Positions 1 to 6,594 of a stretch of 8,510 bases of DNA are shown here, piece by piece (position 1 is the first letter of the stretch; each line of letters opens with the position of its first letter). The notes below the pieces were generated by a model. That model saw only the letters and a program-made list of their open reading frames with translations, made no database searches and was not told the origin of the DNA. Position numbers and translations under genes: made by a program. Source of the stretch: an uncultured bacterium. GTDB lineage: Bacteria; Bacillota; Clostridia; Oscillospirales; Ruminococcaceae. The DNA lies in contig CAJMLQ010000128.1 of NCBI GenBank assembly GCA_905214265.1, positions 1-8,510 of the forward strand, read 5' to 3'.

Positions 1-252
1 ATGGGTATCCGCGTAAACGAGGAATCCCTGCGCCGCCAGCTGGCACTGGCAGGCTGCCCGGAGCGTGCGGAGCTGCCCTATCACCAGATGCTCCTAAACG
101 GGGATCTCCCCCTGACCATCGGCGGCGGCATCGGCCAGTCCCGGCTCTGCATGGTCCTGCTCCACAAAGCCCACATCGGCGAGGTCCAGGCGTCTATCTG
201 GGACGAGGAGACCGCCGATGCCTGCGCCGCCGACGCCATCACCCTGCTGTGA
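1..252 (+). CDS. asnA: Aspartate--ammonia ligase (asparagine synthetase A), C-terminal part
   Basis: Makes asparagine from aspartate and free ammonia with ATP hydrolysed to AMP and PPi; cytosolic, with a fold related to class II aminoacyl-tRNA synthetases. The visible 83 residues carry the family's C-terminal signature: an H-Q-M-L-L-N-G-D stretch (28-35), then T-I-G-G-G-I-G-Q-S-R-L (39-49), the class II motif 3-like segment containing the ATP-binding arginine, then HIGEVQ (58-63). The family is about 330 residues long, so roughly three quarters lies before base 1. The ATG at base 1 is an internal methionine, since E. coli AsnA has a similar MGIRV segment at this point. The gene stops at TGA 250-252. 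It lies 53 bases ahead of glnN, so two ammonium-consuming enzymes are adjacent and may be co-transcribed. Nothing in the visible part looks damaged. Confidence 0.93.
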   Translation: MGIRVNEESLRRQLALAGCPERAELPYHQMLLNGDLPLTIGGGIGQSRLCMVLLHKAHIGEVQASIWDEETADACAADAITLL

Positions 253-258
253 CCCTCC

Positions 259-289
259 GCGCCGGGCCTGGCAGCCGGCGTAAATTTTT
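259..289 (+). terminator. Terminator-like or attenuator-like hairpin between asnA and glnN
   Basis: CGCCGG at 260-265 pairs perfectly with CCGGCG at 275-280 across a 9-base loop, with a possible outer G-U pair (259/281). A run of five T follows at 285-289. The stem is short but all G-C. It sits immediately before the glnN ribosome site, leaving no room for a separate promoter between hairpin and gene, so it may stop only part of the transcripts from asnA. Function is inferred from shape alone. Confidence 0.45.
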
Positions 290-291
290 GC

Positions 292-298
292 AAGGAGG
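292..298 (+). promoter_or_regulatory. Ribosome binding site of glnN
   Basis: AAGGAGG lies 7 bases before the ATG at 306. It decides the start. The reading frame is open further upstream to 249, overlapping the asnA stop, but no comparable site precedes that position and the extra 19 residues do not resemble the family. Confidence 0.85.
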
Positions 299-305
299 CC
301 CTATA

Positions 306-2390
306 ATGGGATACGATTTTTCCAAATTCGGACGGAATGTCTTTCACGATACCATCATGCGGGAGAAGCTCTCCAAAAGCACTTACCAGTCCCTCCGCCG
401 GTCCATCGACGAGGGCGAACCCTTAGAGCCCGCCGTGGCCGAGGTCGTCGCGTCGGCCATGAAGGACTGGGCCGTGGAACAGGGCGCCAGCCATTTCACC
501 CACTGGTTCCAGCCCATGACCACCTTCACTGCAGGCAAGCACGATTCCTTCCTGGCCCCCACCAAGGACGGCCGGGGGATTCTGGAATTCTCCGGCAAGG
601 AGCTCATCGTCGGCGAACCGGACGCTTCCTCCTTCCCTAACGGCGGCCTCCGGAGCACCTTTGAAGCCCGGGGCTACACCTCCTGGGACTGCACCTCCCC
701 CGCCTTTGTCCGGGAGGGCACCCTCTATATTCCCACCGCCTTTTACTCCTACACCGGCGAGGCCCTGGACACCAAGACCCCCCTCCTCCGCTCCAACCAG
801 GCGGTGAATCGAGAGGCCCTGCGGGTCCTCCGGGCCTTCGGCAACAAGACCGCCACCCGGGTCAGCCCCACCGTGGGCGCGGAGCAGGAATACTTCCTCA
901 TCGACCGGGAAAAGTACGAGCAGCGCCTGGACCTGAAGCTCTGCGGCCGGACTCTTTTCGGCGCCAAGCCCCCAAAGGGCCAGGAGATGGAGGACCACTA
1001 CTGCGGCCGGATCCGCCTGCGGGTACGGCAGTTCATGCGGGATTTGGACGAGGCGCTCTGGGAGCTGGGCGTCCCCGCCAAAACCGAACACAACGAGGCC
1101 GCCCCGGCTCAGCATGAGCTGGCTCCGGTTTTTGAAGCGGTCAATGTAGCCTGCGACCACAACCAGCTCATCATGGAGGTGATGCGGGAGGTCGCCAAGA
1201 AAAACGGCCTGGCCTGCCTGCTTCACGAAAAACCCTTTGAGGGGGTCAACGGTTCCGGCAAGCACAACAACTGGTCTCTGTCCACCAACGACGGCCAAAA
1301 CCTTCTGGACCCGGGCAAAACCCCCTACGAAAACCTTCAGTTTCTGGTCTTTCTTTCCGCCGTCATCACCGGCGTGGACAACTATGCCGATCTGCTGCGG
1401 ATGAGCGCCGCCGCCGCGGGCAACGACTTCCGCCTGGGCGGCCACGAGGCCCCTCCCGGCATCATCTCCATCTTCCTGGGCGATCAGCTCTGGAGCGTCC
1501 TGGAACATATCGCCCACGGCGACACTGTCTCCGAGACCCCCTCCTGCCTCCTGGAGACCGGCGTGGCAACCCTCCCCAAGCTGCCCAAGGATGGCTCCGA
1601 CCGGAATCGCACCTCGCCCTTCGCCTTCACCGGCAACAAATTTGAATTCCGTATGGTGGGTTCCTCGGCATCGGTGGCCGTATCCAGTTACGTCCTGAAC
1701 ACCATCGTGGCCGACGCCCTGGGAGAGTTCGCCGACCGGCTGGAGAACTGCTCCGACTTTGACGCGGAGATCCAGCGCATCGTCAAGGACACTGTGGAAA
1801 AACACGGCCGCATCGTCTTCAACGGCAACAACTACACCGATGAGTGGGTCGCGGAGGCCGCACGCCGCGGACTCCCGAACCTCAACAACACCGTGGAGGC
1901 CGTCCAAGCCACCGTCGCCGAAAAGAACCTGGCTCTCATGGAACGCCACGGTGTCATGTCCCGGACCGAATGCGAATCCCGCTATGAGATCATGCTGGAA
2001 AATTACTGCAAGGTGGTCAACATCGAAGGCGCGGCCATGGCAGAAATGGCCCGACGGCAGATCCTCCCCGCCGCCACGGAGTTCGCCGGAAAAATGGCCG
2101 CTGCCTACAGCCAGCTTTCTTCTGTGGGCATTAAAAATGACAGCATTTTCCGGCTGACAGCTCGGCTGTCCGACCTGATCACTGCGGTAGACACTTCCAC
2201 CGGCAAGCTGGAAAAGGCGCTGGTACGCTGTGAAAGTGCCCAAACTCTCTTAGAAAACGCCGAGATGCACCGTGACGAGGTCCGGGCGGTCATGAAAGAG
2301 CTCCGCCAGGAGGCCGATGCCATGGAGCGGCTGATTTCCGCCGAAGATTGGCCCATCCCAACCTACACTGACCTCCTCTACCGCATCTGA
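306..2390 (+). CDS. glnN: Glutamine synthetase type III (GSIII)
   Basis: Joins ammonia to glutamate with ATP to make glutamine; a cytosolic dodecamer in characterised GSIII enzymes. The product is 694 aa, the normal size for GSIII (about 700) and much longer than the roughly 450-470 aa of types I and II. The N-terminal GSIII-specific region shows THWFQPM (65-71), GKHDSF (77-82) and EFSGKELI (94-101). The catalytic barrel has metal- and substrate-binding segments EQEYFLID (193-200), NEAAPAQHELAPVFE (263-277), the GSGKHNNWS loop (316-324), GGHEAPPG (378-385) and the phosphate/ADP-binding region DRNRTSPFAFTGNKFEFRM (432-450). The last 170 or so residues look helical, as in the family. The start at 306 is fixed by an AAGGAGG site. 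It is downstream of asnA and ends at TGA 2388-2390, ahead of a terminator. All expected motifs are intact. An antisense reading frame covers most of it but is a codon-bias shadow. Confidence 0.97.
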   Translation: MGYDFSKFGRNVFHDTIMREKLSKSTYQSLRRSIDEGEPLEPAVAEVVASAMKDWAVEQGASHFTHWFQPMTTFTAGKHDSFLAPTKDGRGILEFSGKELIVGEPDASSFPNGGLRSTFEARGYTSWDCTSPAFVREGTLYIPTAFYSYTGEALDTKTPLLRSNQAVNREALRVLRAFGNKTATRVSPTVGAEQEYFLIDREKYEQRLDLKLCGRTLFGAKPPKGQEMEDHYCGRIRLRVRQFMRDLDEALWELGVPAKTEHNEAAPAQHELAPVFEAVNVACDHNQLIMEVMREVAKKNGLACLLHEKPFEGVNGSGKHNNWSLSTNDGQNLLDPGKTPYENLQFLVFLSAVITGVDNYADLLRMSAAAAGNDFRLGGHEAPPGIISIFLGDQLWSVLEHIAHGDTVSETPSCLLETGVATLPKLPKDGSDRNRTSPFAFTGNKFEFRMVGSSASVAVSSYVLNTIVADALGEFADRLENCSDFDAEIQRIVKDTVEKHGRIVFNGNNYTDEWVAEAARRGLPNLNNTVEAVQATVAEKNLALMERHGVMSRTECESRYEIMLENYCKVVNIEGAAMAEMARRQILPAATEFAGKMAAAYSQLSSVGIKNDSIFRLTARLSDLITAVDTSTGKLEKALVRCESAQTLLENAEMHRDEVRAVMKELRQEADAMERLISAEDWPIPTYTDLLYRI

Positions 2391-2471
2391 CTGTCCCATC
2401 GTTTCGCTGCCCCAGCGGCCTGCCGGAATATGTCCCGGAAACTCCGGACCAACCATCACAAAACAAAACCG

Positions 2472-2510
2472 CGGCGGATGGCTGATAGGCCGGTCCGCCG
2501 TTTGCTATTT
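2472..2510 (+). terminator. Intrinsic terminator after glnN
   Basis: CGGCGGA at 2472-2478 pairs perfectly with TCCGCCG at 2494-2500. The inner TGGC/GCCG (2479-2482 with 2489-2492) extends the stem past one bulged G (2493), leaving loop TGATAG. The T-rich tract TTTGCTATTT follows at 2501-2510. An A-rich stretch precedes the stem, so some activity on the other strand is possible. It lies about 80 bases after the glnN stop and ahead of the tldD promoter. A smaller hairpin (2432-2449, loop AAC) without a T-tract precedes it. Confidence 0.7.
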
Positions 2511-2553
2511 GTGGCGGGATTCTGTCGGAATTGTAAAAAAACTCCTGATTTGC

Positions 2554-2582
2554 TTGTAAAAATCGACAAAATCCGTTATAAT
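2554..2582 (+). promoter_or_regulatory. Sigma-A-type promoter of the tldD-tldE operon
   Basis: TTGTAA at 2554-2559 (four of six consensus -35 bases) and a perfect TATAAT at 2577-2582 are separated by exactly 17 bases, within an AT-rich island in otherwise GC-rich sequence. Transcription should start near 2589, giving an untranslated leader of about 64 bases before the tldD ATG. This also argues against translation from an in-frame upstream ATG at 2587. The leader may fold as ATCCGGC/GTCGGAT (2612-2618 with 2627-2633, one G-U pair). Confidence 0.85.
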
Positions 2583-2635
2583 AAAAGTGTATACTGTAAT
2601 GGTGTTACTTCATCCGGCATCACTTTGTCGGATTC

Positions 2636-2652
2636 GGAAAGGAAGGATTTCC
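2636..2652 (+). promoter_or_regulatory. tldD ribosome binding site inside a small hairpin
   Basis: The purine-rich site AAAGGAAGGA (2638-2647) precedes the ATG at 2653 and decides the tldD start. GGAAA at 2636-2640 can pair with TTTCC at 2648-2652, directly against the ATG, leaving GGAAGGA as the loop. A competing pairing, GGAA (2641-2644) with TTCC (2649-2652), would instead bury the site. The ribosome site is well supported; a regulatory role for the fold is speculative. Confidence 0.6.
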
Positions 2653-4041
2653 ATGTCCCCGATTCTCTCTCGAGACACCCTCCGGCAGGTCCTGGAGAAG
2701 GCGGTCTCTACCGGCGCGGACTTTGCCGAGATCTACGCCGAACACTCCAAAACCAACTCCATGGTGATGATCGACGGCAAAATCGAAACCATCACCGATA
2801 ACTTCCTAAGCGGCGCTGGCGTCCGGGTCTGCAAGGGCCTCAAAAGCGCCTACGCCTCTACCAGTGACCTCTCCCTGGCCGGACTGCTCAAATGTGCCGA
2901 AAACGCCGCCTTTGCTATCGCCAGCGGCTCCTCTCAGCGGGAGATTGCCCTCACGGAGCGGATCTTCGGCGACATCCACCCCATTAAGGTGGTCCCCGGT
3001 ACCGTGAAAAATGCAGTAAAGGCCGATATCATCCGCACTGCCTATGCCGCCGCCAAGGACTATCACGAGGACATCTCCCAGGTCCAATCCACCCTTTTGG
3101 ACGTGGATCACAATATCCTCATTGCCAACTCTGACGGTCTTTTCACCGAGGACCGCCAGATCCGCACCCGCCTCATTGTCAATGCCGTCGCCAGCAAAAA
3201 TGGCGAAAACCAGTCCGGGATCCAGAGCCCCGGACGCCGCATGGGCCTGGAGATGTTTGACACCATCGACCCCTCCGTTGTAGGCCGGGAAGCCGCCCGT
3301 CAGGCCGTGACCATGCTCTCCGCAGGCTACTGCCCCGCCGGAAAAATGACCGTAGCCATTGAAAATGGTTTCGGCGGCGTCATCTTCCACGAGGCCTGTG
3401 GCCATTCCCTGGAGGCCACTTCCGTTGCCAAGGGTCGCAGCCAGTTCGCTGAAAAGCTAGGGGCCCAGATCGCAAATTCCAAGGTTACCGCTATCGATGA
3501 CGGCACCATTCCCGGCGCCTGGGGTTCCATCAACATCGACGATGAAGGACATCCCGCCCAGCGCAACGTCCTCATCGAAAACGGTATCCTCAAGAGCTAC
3601 CTCATCGACCGTCTTAACGGCAAGCGGATGGGGATGCCCTCCACCGGCAGCGCCCGACGGCAGAATTATACCTACGAACCGACCTCCCGTATGACCAACA
3701 CCTTCATCGCCAACGGCCCGGACAAAAATGAGGATATTATCCGCTCCATCGATAACGGCCTCTACTGCCGGCAGATGGGCGGCGGCTCCGTCAACCCCGT
3801 CACCGGCGAGTTCAACTTTGCTGTCACCGAGGGGTATCTCGTCCGGAACGGTCAGATCTGCGAGCCGGTCCGGGGTGCCAGCCTCATCGGCAAGGGCAGT
3901 GAGATCCTCATGGACATCGATATGGTCGGCCAGAATCTGGCCACCGGCCAGGGCATGTGCGGCTCTCTCAGCGGTTCCATTCCCACCGACGTGGGCCAGC
4001 CGCTGATCCGGGTGTCGTCCATCACCGTGGGTGGCCGCTGA
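2653..4041 (+). CDS. tldD: TldD metallopeptidase subunit (U62 family)
   Basis: Catalytic half of the TldD/TldE heterodimer, a cytosolic zinc protease that in E. coli trims the leader of the microcin B17 precursor and degrades the antitoxin CcdA by clipping unfolded peptides threaded into the dimer. The product is 462 aa, close to the usual 450-480. It contains the HEXXXH zinc motif as HEACGH (residues 246-251). Near the C terminus, GMCGSLSG has Cys436 at the place of the third zinc ligand of E. coli TldD, followed by TDVGQP and the closing VGGR. It therefore looks catalytically complete. The start at 2653 is chosen from its ribosome site and from the promoter at 2554-2582, which puts the in-frame ATG at 2587 at about the transcription start. 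It is the first gene of a two-gene operon, with tldE starting 24 bases after its stop. No modified-peptide precursor is evident nearby, so the natural substrate cannot be deduced. Confidence 0.95.
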   Translation: MSPILSRDTLRQVLEKAVSTGADFAEIYAEHSKTNSMVMIDGKIETITDNFLSGAGVRVCKGLKSAYASTSDLSLAGLLKCAENAAFAIASGSSQREIALTERIFGDIHPIKVVPGTVKNAVKADIIRTAYAAAKDYHEDISQVQSTLLDVDHNILIANSDGLFTEDRQIRTRLIVNAVASKNGENQSGIQSPGRRMGLEMFDTIDPSVVGREAARQAVTMLSAGYCPAGKMTVAIENGFGGVIFHEACGHSLEATSVAKGRSQFAEKLGAQIANSKVTAIDDGTIPGAWGSINIDDEGHPAQRNVLIENGILKSYLIDRLNGKRMGMPSTGSARRQNYTYEPTSRMTNTFIANGPDKNEDIIRSIDNGLYCRQMGGGSVNPVTGEFNFAVTEGYLVRNGQICEPVRGASLIGKGSEILMDIDMVGQNLATGQGMCGSLSGSIPTDVGQPLIRVSSITVGGR

Positions 4042-4046
4042 TTGGC

Positions 4047-4056
4047 GGGAAAGGAG
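4047..4056 (+). promoter_or_regulatory. Ribosome binding site of tldE
   Basis: GGGAAAGGAG ends 9 bases before the ATG at 4066. It favours that start over the in-frame TTG at 4042, which directly abuts the tldD stop and would place this site inside the coding region. Confidence 0.8.
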
Positions 4057-4065
4057 TGCATCACC

Positions 4066-5412
4066 ATGAACTATGCATCGTTTAAAGAGGCCGTAGCCTC
4101 TGCCGCCGCCGAGGCGGGCATCCAAGACTACGAGCTGTACTATATGGAGGACGAGAGCGTCTCTATCTCCACCTTCCAGACGGAAATCGAGAGCTTTTCC
4201 AGCAGCGTCAGCGGCGGCGTCTGCTTCCGCTGCATCGTGAACGGAAAGATGGGCTATGCCGCCACCGAGCTCCTCGACGGGGAGCAAGCCCGGGAGATCG
4301 TCCGCCGGGCTGCGGAAAACGCCCGGACCATCGAAAATACCGACGAGGTCTTTCTCCACAGCGCCGGGGATTCTTATCAGGAGGCGGCTCCCTACGAAAC
4401 ACCCCTCCCCACCTCAGAACAGATGATCCCCTTTGTCCTGGACTGCCAGCGCAAAGCTTATGATGCAGACTCCCGCGTCTGCGACGGCACCCAGGCTCAG
4501 TTCTTTGCCGGCCGCACTGTCGTGCGTCTGACTAACTCCCGCGGTCTGGATCTGCAGAATACCAGCGGCTTTCAGTGCGGGCTGGTGGAGGCTATCCTGG
4601 AGGACGGCGGCGAGAAATACAGCGGTTACGACTATCGGGTGGGCGACCTTTCCCAGATCAGCCGCAAAGAACTGGTGAACAGCGCCGTCACCCGCTCCGT
4701 CGGCACCATCGGCGCCCAAGTCGTGGAAAGCGGCAAGTACACCGTCGTCTTCGACCCCCAAGTGATGGCGGACCTTCTTTCCATCTTCTGTCCCGTCTTC
4801 TCCTCTGACAACGCCCAGAAGGGGCTTTCTCTCCTCAAAGGAAAGGAGGGCGAGGCCATCGCCGCCCCCGGCGTGACCCTTGTCGACGACCCCTTCTACC
4901 CCGGCAGCACCGTCCAGACCTCCTTTGATGCCGAAGGTGTCGCCACCGGCACCAAAAACGTCATCGAAGACGGTGTGCTGAAAACCCTGCTTTACAATCT
5001 CAAAACTGCCGCAAAGGAAGGCCGGAAGAGCACCGGCAACGCCTATAAGGCCGGTTATGCCTCCAACGTCTCCATCGCGCCCTACAGCTTCTACCTGAAA
5101 CCCGGTGACCTCTCCCGGGAGGGGCTGCTCCGCCAGGTGGGAAGCGGGATCTATATCACCGAGATCAACGGCGGCTATGCGGGAGCCAGCGCCGTTACCG
5201 GAGACTTCTCTCTTCAAAGCGCGGGTTTTCTCATCGAAAATGGCCAGCTTGGGCGGCCAGTCCGGGGCTTCACCATGGCGGACAATTTCTTCAGCCTGCT
5301 GAAGAAGATCCTCCTGATCGGAAGCGATCTGACCTTTGGCATTCCGTCCGGGTTTACCGTTTTCGGTGCGCCCACTGCCGCAGCTGAAGACGTTTCCATC
5401 GCGGGCAAATAA
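4066..5412 (+). CDS. tldE: TldE/PmbA, non-catalytic partner of TldD
   Basis: Partner subunit of the TldD/TldE peptidase (PmbA in E. coli, where it is needed to mature microcin B17). The product is 448 aa, the normal size. It has the family architecture but no HEXXXH motif, as expected for the half that shapes the chamber without binding zinc. Visible family features are the N-terminal sheet region (ESVSISTFQTEIESF, residues 29-43), the central YTVVFDPQVMADLL segment (225-238), and a glycine- and serine-rich C-terminal domain with NGGYAGASAVTGDFSLQSAG followed by GRPVRGFTMADN, ending in VSIAGK. The start is fixed by GGGAAAGGAG. It is translated just after tldD, consistent with equal production of the two subunits. 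A strong hairpin follows its stop. The split between TldD and TldE roles is clear from the metal motif. Confidence 0.94.
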   Translation: MNYASFKEAVASAAAEAGIQDYELYYMEDESVSISTFQTEIESFSSSVSGGVCFRCIVNGKMGYAATELLDGEQAREIVRRAAENARTIENTDEVFLHSAGDSYQEAAPYETPLPTSEQMIPFVLDCQRKAYDADSRVCDGTQAQFFAGRTVVRLTNSRGLDLQNTSGFQCGLVEAILEDGGEKYSGYDYRVGDLSQISRKELVNSAVTRSVGTIGAQVVESGKYTVVFDPQVMADLLSIFCPVFSSDNAQKGLSLLKGKEGEAIAAPGVTLVDDPFYPGSTVQTSFDAEGVATGTKNVIEDGVLKTLLYNLKTAAKEGRKSTGNAYKAGYASNVSIAPYSFYLKPGDLSREGLLRQVGSGIYITEINGGYAGASAVTGDFSLQSAGFLIENGQLGRPVRGFTMADNFFSLLKKILLIGSDLTFGIPSGFTVFGAPTAAAEDVSIAGK

Positions 5413-5429
5413 GAAGCTTTTTTAAAACC

Positions 5430-5460
5430 GGGGGCTGCCGCAGATGCGGCAGCCTCTTTC
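5430..5460 (+). terminator. Intrinsic terminator after tldE
   Basis: GGCTGCCGC (5433-5441) pairs perfectly with GCGGCAGCC (5446-5454) around tetraloop AGAT. The stem can lengthen outward through G-U, G-C and G-U pairs (5430-5432 with 5455-5457). A short pyrimidine-rich tract follows. The T-tract is modest, and only about five bases separate it from the next gene's ribosome site. That gene must therefore rely on readthrough or on a promoter overlapping this element. Confidence 0.75.
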
Positions 5461-5475
5461 TGTACAGAAAGGAGG
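5453..5475 (+). promoter_or_regulatory. Perfect palindrome overlapping terminator tail and ribosome site
   Basis: CTTTCTGTACAGAAAG at 5456-5471 is a 16-base perfect inverted repeat with core TGTACA. With one bulged G (5472), CCT at 5453-5455 also pairs with AGG at 5473-5475. As RNA this gives a hairpin with loop GTAC that hides part of the AGAAAGGAGGT ribosome site of the oxidoreductase; as DNA it could be a dimeric repressor's operator. The CCT half is shared with the terminator's right arm, so the terminator and the full-length masking hairpin exclude each other. The palindrome is seen directly; its function is not known. Confidence 0.5.
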
Positions 5476-5483
5476 TCATCTCC

Positions 5484-6533
5484 ATGACCGCTATGTTTGA
5501 ACCTTACGAACTCCCCCACCTCCACCTGAAAAACCGCACTGTCCGCTCCGCCACCCACGATTACGTAGAAAATCCAGACGGAACGGTCAGCGAGACACAG
5601 CTTGCCATCTACTCCGCCCTGGCAGAAAACCAGGTCGGTCTGATTTTCACCGGCCATATGTACGTCCATCCCTCCGGCCAGGCCGGATCCCTGCAAAACG
5701 GGATCTGCGAACGGCGGTTTCTCCCTGCTTTGCAGCAGTTGACAGCGCAAGTCCACGCTCGGGGAGGCGTCATCGCCGCCCAGTTAAACCACGCCGGGGC
5801 CAAGGCCATGTCTCCGGACCGTAAGGGCCCTTCCCTCTTGACCCTGTTGGAAGGATGTCCCGCCCGGGAGATGACCTTCGGCGAAATCGCCGAGGTGCGG
5901 GACCAATTCATCGAAGCCGCTGCCCTCGCCAAAGAGGCCGGCTTTGACGGCGTCCAGGTTCACGCCGCCCACCACTACCTGCTGAGCCAGTTTCTCACCC
6001 CGTCCATGAATCTCCGCACCGACTGCTACGGCGGTTCTCCGGAAAACCGGTTCCGGCTCTGCGCCGAGATCATCGCCGGGATCAAGGAGCGCTGCGGAGC
6101 GGATTACCCCGTCTTTGTCAAGCTCAACTCCAACGTTTCCGTAGGCGACGCCGACTATGAGGAGGAGCTTCTCTCCGGTCTCCTCCGTTTCCGGGAACTG
6201 GGCGTGGAGGCAGCGGAGCTGTCCGGCTACGACTTTGCCGCCCGCCGCAATGAGCGCGCCTACTACCTGGATCGTGCCGCCCGGCTCCGCAAAGCGTCCG
6301 GACTGCCCATCATTCTGGTGGGCGGCATCCGGAGCACCGTGGATCTAGAGCGGCTGGATCGTTCCGGCATCGACTTGGCGGCCATGTCCCGTCCCCTCAT
6401 CTGCGAGCCGGACCTGATCCCCAAGATGCTGGCAGGCCAGGTAACCTCCCGTTGTCTGAGCTGCAACCAGTGCTTCACCCTTCCCCAGCGGGAGGGAATT
6501 CGCTGCGTTCTCCACCGAAAGCGCCCGGAATAA
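5484..6533 (+). CDS. Old Yellow Enzyme-family NADH:flavin oxidoreductase with C-terminal cysteine cluster
   Basis: An FMN-binding TIM barrel expected to reduce activated C=C bonds (enoates, enones, dienoyl-type substrates); cytosolic. The product is 349 aa, barrel only. Motifs are NRTVRSATHDY near the N terminus (18-28), QLNHAGA (100-106), the substrate-activating His pair in VHAAHHYLL (His160 and His163), QFLTP then TDCYGGSPENR (179-189), the flavin-phosphate loop LPIILVGGIRS (274-284) and MSRPLICEPDLI. The C terminus has CLSCNQC then GIRC (Cys324, 327, 330, 341), resembling the 4Fe-4S ligands of 2,4-dienoyl-CoA reductase, BaiCD and BaiH proteins, but with C-x2-C-x2-C-x10-C rather than the x2/x3/x11 spacing of E. 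coli FadH. The FAD/NAD(P)-binding half of those roughly 650-aa enzymes is absent. The start is fixed by a very strong AAAGGAGGT (5468-5476). A physiological substrate cannot be named from sequence, so no gene symbol is given. Confidence 0.88.
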   Translation: MTAMFEPYELPHLHLKNRTVRSATHDYVENPDGTVSETQLAIYSALAENQVGLIFTGHMYVHPSGQAGSLQNGICERRFLPALQQLTAQVHARGGVIAAQLNHAGAKAMSPDRKGPSLLTLLEGCPAREMTFGEIAEVRDQFIEAAALAKEAGFDGVQVHAAHHYLLSQFLTPSMNLRTDCYGGSPENRFRLCAEIIAGIKERCGADYPVFVKLNSNVSVGDADYEEELLSGLLRFRELGVEAAELSGYDFAARRNERAYYLDRAARLRKASGLPIILVGGIRSTVDLERLDRSGIDLAAMSRPLICEPDLIPKMLAGQVTSRCLSCNQCFTLPQREGIRCVLHRKRPE

Positions 6534-6594
6534 GTGCTGATTCCGCCTCCTTCCGCATATACTGTCAGCAGCGCCGCGAAAGGGGGATTTCCAA

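Noticed and set aside
249..305. glnN start overlapping the asnA stop, adding 19 residues
   Set aside because: The added residues do not match the GSIII N terminus, and the AAGGAGG site at 292-298 would fall inside the coding region.
423..2243. Open reading frame of about 606 codons on the minus strand, opposite glnN
   Set aside because: It is dominated by Gly, Val, Ala and His with no recognisable motif, and runs antisense to a fully conserved glnN. Frames like this arise from the strong third-position C/G bias of high-GC genes.
2391..2652. Possible small RNA or riboswitch in the glnN-tldD gap
   Set aside because: I see a terminator, a promoter and a short leader of about 64 bases. The leader stems are too small to match any riboswitch class I know.
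3457..4359. Minus-strand open frame of 300 codons spanning the tldD-tldE junction
   Set aside because: It runs through two well-supported plus-strand genes and their ribosome site, and has low-complexity Gly/Ala/Asp/Val composition. It is a shadow frame.
6535..6563. Possible promoter for the 65-aa gene (TGCTGA, 17 bases, TATACT)
   Set aside because: The -10 is fair but the -35 is poor, and the bases also form a TGCTGA/TCAGCA inverted repeat of no clear meaning. Readthrough from the oxidoreductase explains expression more simply.
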